64,000 nt of DNA, taken from Membranipora membranacea (Eukaryota; Bryozoa; Gymnolaemata; Cheilostomatida; Membraniporidae). The stretch is taken from positions 24,056,001 to 24,120,000 of the forward strand of contig OU612068.1 in NCBI GenBank assembly GCA_914767715.1, read 5' to 3'. This document shows positions 59,109 to 64,000 of this stretch, piece by piece (position 1 is the stretch's first letter; every line of letters starts with the position of its first letter). The position numbers and the translations under genes are program-made. The notes under the pieces were generated by a model. That model was not told where the DNA came from. It ran no database searches and worked only from the letters and a program-made list of their open reading frames with translations.

Positions 59109-60681
59109 TTATAAAACACTGTTGGCACCATGTCTCCACAGTCTCTGCCAGTTCAGGTCTCTCTGATAGTTATCCCATGCCTGCTTTAGGGCGGCATCGC
59201 TAGCTACGTATTTCTTCAGCTGCTTGTTCACTTTAACATTACTTTCCACCAATGTTTGAACAGTTTTAGTTGTCTCCGACTCGCTCCTCAGCACTTCCAA
59301 CAACTCCCACAGCACCAGGTTTGGCTTGCCAGCATTTCTATTCAGTTTATTGTGCCATCCATTGAATTCCATATCTGGAATAGCATCATTAGCTTTCTTT
59401 TGCAAAACAAAGGGCTTGCAAAAATAGCCAGTCCCTAGTAGCAATCTAGAAATGCCCTAATCATCGACACTGTTGGGGTATAATTAATGTTTGCAATTTT
59501 GTAAACAAGACAATTTCTCAGGCTAATTATTCATGCTACTAGGGACAGCCAATCAGATAACAGTCAGATGGGTCCCTGTGTTTAGTGTCCTAACCGTATA
59601 ACGCTATGATACTATTTCCATTCTAAGAGAAGAATCTAATTCAGTGGTGCCATCCTATAAGCAGTCGCAAATTCCACATAAATTTCTATTATTACATTTT
59701 CATAATGCGTAACAATATTCATGCATAAGTTTATCTATCGTGGTCCTCTTCAACATTCATTCTAGGGTAGATAGGGTTAAGAAACGGATTTACCAAAAGA
59801 CTGCAATTGTGCTAGCATTGCTGTAATTGGAAATATTTTTAATCATTAACAAAATGAATATATATATATTCATATCAACGATAGCCACGCTTTAATGTGG
59901 AGTAAAACAAGGCTGTAAGTCAGTTAACAATCTTACCTTCTAGGGAGTTGATGGTTCGAGTTGTGCTCCCGAACACTACCCAGTCTGCCACCCTTTGGAA
60001 CCATGTGGCTTCCATGTACTCCAATAGCTGGTCACAGTTGACATTGTTGAGAGCCAGACTGTCTCTCCTTAATTGAGGAATGGCCTCGTTTGTGACAACA
60101 TCTTTAGGAAGAACAGCCAGGCCCATCACTCGCCTGACAAACCTCGTCACATCATCATTTATGTTGTATTTTACAACTAAATCTGTAGAAAGGCACAACA
60201 ATAGGTATTGACAAAACAAACTTGATTTCATAGGCGGCCCAAAAATGATTTAAATCGCTAGTAGACCATGTCCCCTGCCTCTTTCTATTTCCATTGTGCC
60301 TACACTCAAGATCCTTGACTGAGGAGGTAGTTCAGGTAGAATCTGGAATTTGGCAATTGATAATGAGATAGTTAGATGATTTATGATGTTATGCTATAAG
60401 TAAGTTATGGTACTAATGGCTTGTGACAACTAACAAAAATTATGTTAACTATGGTGAAAGTTATGACTATATTTCCAAAACATAATAACCAGCTCACCGT
60501 GTATACTTTGGACTTTTCTCCAGATTGCCTGACGGAAGTGAAACAGGCAGCCTTGTCTGTCACAGGCTGGGAGAACACTCCGTAGAGCTGGCCCAAGTCC
60601 TGGCTCAAAGTCCGCTATTATTCTGCGTACCTTCTCCACTTTCTTGCTGTCTCTAATGACAGACAGCACCTCATTGAGAAC
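59109..60681 (-). CDS. MULE-type transposase-like protein, partial (5' end not found)
   Basis: Three minus-strand exons, 60498-60681, 59937-60182 and 59109-59392, join in frame (phases 0-1, 1-1, 1-stop) and end in TAG. The first reads RRIIADFEPGLGPALRSVLP, then GCLFHFRQAIWRKVQ. The spacing from ADFE to G-C-x-FHF-x-QA-x-WR is typical of the MULE transposase catalytic domain (second Asp, then the C/H region). The last exon has NGWHNKLNR and LWELLEVL, resembling the conserved region after the catalytic core. The N-terminal exons with the first Asp and the usual zinc finger were searched for to the right and not found. It may be an intron-bearing transposon copy, a truncated relic or a domesticated gene. 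The three exons show no lesion. Confidence 0.72.
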
Positions 60682-63600
60682 CTGTAATGGTAACAAAATG
60701 TTAAATAATTATTCATCAGCCTGAACACCAAATGATTCAGTCAAACAATAGTGGCAACTTGTCTATATATCGAACTATGATAACTTCAATGTGGACAATG
60801 ATTTTTATGGAACTCCGAGAATATTCTTTTTAACTTCATACTTCCTTTTTAGCCGACCAAAGTCACACAGGCGACAAACAAGACCATGCCATTGAAAGAG
60901 TATAATTCAAATTAAAAAGAAAAATACAAAAATCAAAAGAATGATGAAGATACTGTGACAATTTTTTATCAGATAGGTGCCATACTTTCCATAATTTAAT
61001 TGAGCCTCTTAAACTACAAACATACACAAATATCTACCTTCTATGATACCATCATCAATCTTGGTTTGCATTTTCCCTTCCAACATTGGTTGAAGATCGT
61101 TCTCTTATTCTTCTGAAAAACATACTTTGACATTCAATAAATCTACGTTTGTCTCAGCTTCATAAAATCAATCCTTTATGATCGTTTTTGGTTGCTGTTG
61201 AATTTTTAAGTGAACTTGGAGAAGGGCGCAGGCCAACAGATTGGCTGAAAAGTTCTCTGTGGATGTGTTGTAAGCGGAATTTGGTTGGCAGACATAATTG
61301 GTTGGTTTTATTATTCACTGTTATTTCGTCGTTTTTCTAGTCTTGGTGTTTCTCTGGGCAGAACGAAAAAAATTGCTGATTCATTTTGTTATCAATCAAT
61401 TATTTATGTGTATTTTTAATAGTTAAGACCAGATAGCAAGTAAAAAAACAGTCTATCTTAATGACAGTGTCGGATATAAAGATATTTGCATAAGATGGTA
61501 ACAAGAAACGCTATGATAATGTGCGAACTGTTGCAGGTCTATGGTAGTACAATGTTGATATTCTGCTCTCGGATGGAATGTGTTATATTCACAAATGGAA
61601 ATTTTTTAATGCTCATATTGGTACATATGGCAACAATCATTACACAAAGTATATTGGCCAACTTACAACCATGTACATGGAGAGTATATTATATTCATAT
61701 ATATGTGACGGCACTAAACCTCTATGCCGCACACTGAGCGGTTACTAGGGTGAATTGACGAGACTTTTAATTGCACACCAGCATCTTTATTGCTCTCTCA
61801 AACAACACACACTAAACTGAGTAAAAACAATCTATTAAAAGGTTATTATTTCTGCCACTGGAAGTTAATAAAAAATGTTTATTATTATGGCATTTCCAGT
61901 GACCTGATACATGATACTGACCTGACCTGACCTGACCTGACCTGATACATGACAGGTGATGGCTGTTACATATACAGACAGAGATGATTAATACTTTCAG
62001 TCTCATTTTATGAAAAGCGTTCAGGAAAAATATTCCGCTGTTCAAACAGACAGGGCATACAACTATAGGAGAAGACAGTCCCTCAGAAGTATGATGTATG
62101 AGTCTGAGTATTATTCAAGATGGACCACATAAGTACTAAGCTTGTTTCTCAAATCAATGATCAATGAAAACTCTAATTTGTTAACCAGATAGAAAATTCT
62201 ATGCACATAGCTCTTTCACATTTGTATCGCCCCAAAATCTGATGACATGCAGTTGTTTAGCTGAGATTTTAATTGAAAGTTGCTAGAATTATTCTCTTGT
62301 TGATCAATGCTGAGATGAATGACAAAAGAGCAAAATATGTTTTGAGCGATGAGGATATCGCTCAAAAGAACCCTTCCCTGGTAACTAAATATTTAATGAT
62401 GTATTTTTAGTGCTAGCTGATCCTGTTTATTTGTGTTCCTCACAAAAAGGCTATAGTTCTGAGACCTATTGTTTATCCTTGGTGTCTAGGGTCCCTAGCT
62501 CCAGAAAAAACCAAGAGCCACTGATCCGTACAATCATAGCAGAATCTCCCACAAGAAGCTGAGCACTCATGCTGCAAACAATATAAAGATCATGATTAAA
62601 CTTAGTCAGATATTCCCACTGGAGCTGGAGGCGAAAAAAATAAACGAAGGGAACAGGCGGTCGCCTCTCAGTAAGCATTGATGATTATCATGTTTTAGTC
62701 TTAGTTTTTAGTCTCCTTTCCGGCTGAGGCCGTGGGCAACTCCTTACAAAAGGTGTTTCATCTAGTTTATTCATATAATAGAATGTCCAGCTCTGTTTTA
62801 AAATTAGAAAAAATAAGCCAGGTAACTCTCAAAAAGTGCAGCCCAAATATACAGTGAAGGGTCTACAAGAAGAACTGCTAGGCCTTGATTTCTGCCCGGT
62901 TTTAAATGTAATGGGGAGGTCGGAGATGTCCATAACTCCGGCGATGTGGGTTGGTGTGGGTTTGAATAGCGGAGATTGATATAAATCGTGATACAAAAAT
63001 AAATTCCATTTAAATTAAACATAATACGCAAAAGATTACCGAGGGAAAATTACACATCCACATTTAAAAATTAGATTTCTATGGTAATTATCAAGTCTAT
63101 TGGGCGTCCATTGCTTGCAAACTCGGTATCAGCTTGCCTTGTCTCCTCAAAGGTTTTAAGTCCGGGTGGTGTTCCATTTATGTTTTCCTGTCAGGTGCTT
63201 TGCTTCGTGTTCGCTAAATCACCTGGTTAAGAGCTTAGAGAACTGAGGAGCTCACAACTTAAAATCAAAAAAAATCTTGCTGTACAATGTACATAAATAT
63301 TTTTCTGTCGAGCAATTTGTTACGTGCCAACCATATTTATGCAAATAGAGTATTAACCATCAATAAAAAATTCAATGGCAGGCGAGTTGTACGTTGAGCA
63401 TTCAGTTGTCACTATAACACAGCTTGCCTTCCATTTTACATTTAGTCCCGTCAATATAAATATAATTATTGAAATACAAGCCGTACACTCACCAGTACCT
63501 AACAGCAGGCTCATCAATATCCACTCGACCACTTTTAATAAATATCAATATTATTTAATTATGATAATAACATTATCCTTGAATGAACTTACTTGTTTTA

Positions 63601-63896
63601 AAATATGGCCAAAAGAGAAAAAAAATGCCACACCAGTCATTTAGCTTAATTTTTATTATCAATGCCGCATTCATGTTTCAACTGTCAAACGTATTGCATG
63701 ATATTTTTTAAGCAAAGAGTAACAGTTTTAAGTATGTTTTTGTTTTTGTAAGTTTTCTACCCATTCATAAACAGGGGACAACCTCTACAATCTATGTGTG
63801 GTCTATAGCTGGAATGCAAAATACAAAAATTAATCTGATAGCCAATGAAATTGCTGGGTCTATTTGGTTACCTATGGCGGCCCGTAGCACCTTTAT
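60682..63896. other. Mostly non-coding stretch right of the MULE-like gene
   Basis: No exon with supporting homology was recognised. A (CTGAC)n microsatellite lies at about 61917-61945. A sequence TGGGTCTATTTGGTT at 63855-63869 is the exact reverse complement of 58001-58015. One possible short minus-strand exon near 61040-61115 has stops in the relevant frames and was discarded. Confidence 0.4.
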
Positions 63897-64000
63897 TAAT
63901 GCGCATAAATTAACATGCTAACTCGCTAAGTCGCTAATGCGCATTAGTTAACATGCTAACTCGCTAATGCGCATTAATTAACATGCTAACTCACTAACTC
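63897..64000. repeat. Short tandem repeat, 30-bp period, cut by the window edge
   Basis: Units begin TAATGCGCAT and contain TTAACATGCTAACTCGC. They start at 63897, 63935 and 63965 (spacing 38, then 30; the extra 8 bp duplicate GCTAAGTC-like sequence). The repeat probably continues beyond the window. Confidence 0.85.

Noticed and set aside
61040-61120. Upstream exon of the MULE-like gene
   Set aside because: Acceptor- and donor-like sites exist, but each possible frame has a stop or lacks family resemblance.

Overview
This is animal nuclear DNA. It is AT-rich and has spliced genes with GT-AG introns, a four-exon complex I gene, a broken sorbitol dehydrogenase gene, and several classes of eukaryotic transposon (mag-type Gypsy, non-LTR, MULE, hAT and other MITEs). 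I cannot name the species. The gene density and repeat content fit an invertebrate. No bacterial operons, CRISPR arrays or convincing tRNA/rRNA genes were seen.

Layout. Positions 618-3044 (minus) hold four exons of a sorbitol dehydrogenase gene that carries a 14-nt frameshifting deletion and an in-frame TGA, so it reads as an intron-containing pseudogene. Positions 5147-7559 (plus) hold a complete NDUFA12 gene (141 residues). Converging on it is a tandem pair of related minus-strand genes: gene A (8193-20332, 10 recognised exons) and gene B (21545-33236, 16 exons). Both encode short acidic/coiled-coil-like proteins of no family I recognise. Almost all internal exons are 24-75 nt, a multiple of three, and in phase 1-1, so any of them could be skipped without loss of frame. 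This micro-exon architecture is the most interesting genic feature. The introns of A and B carry a full-length, apparently very young mag-type Gypsy element (10983-15946, identical LTRs, intact gag-pol), a hAT MITE with a perfect 8-bp target duplication, and several inverted-repeat elements.

Positions 34000-42000 are a repeat complex. A sequence at 35402-36542 is interrupted by a 684-bp foldback element, and an inverted, uninterrupted copy (the empty site) lies at 40747-41195. Positions 42870-44712 are a decayed non-LTR retrotransposon. Positions 46051-57438 are a macrosatellite of 6.26 near-identical units of about 1.82 kb. Each unit contains a G-run-rich block and a poly-C tract, and unit length is 1807 + n(C) in every unit apart from one 7-nt deletion. 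The array lies between two inverted 108-bp copies of a reverse-transcriptase C-terminal fragment. Positions 59109-60681 (minus) hold three exons of a MULE-type transposase-like gene. The window ends in a short tandem repeat that runs off the edge.

The recognised genes do not form a pathway. NDUFA12 is a mitochondrial housekeeping gene, A and B are lineage-specific paralogues, and the rest is transposon or satellite biology.
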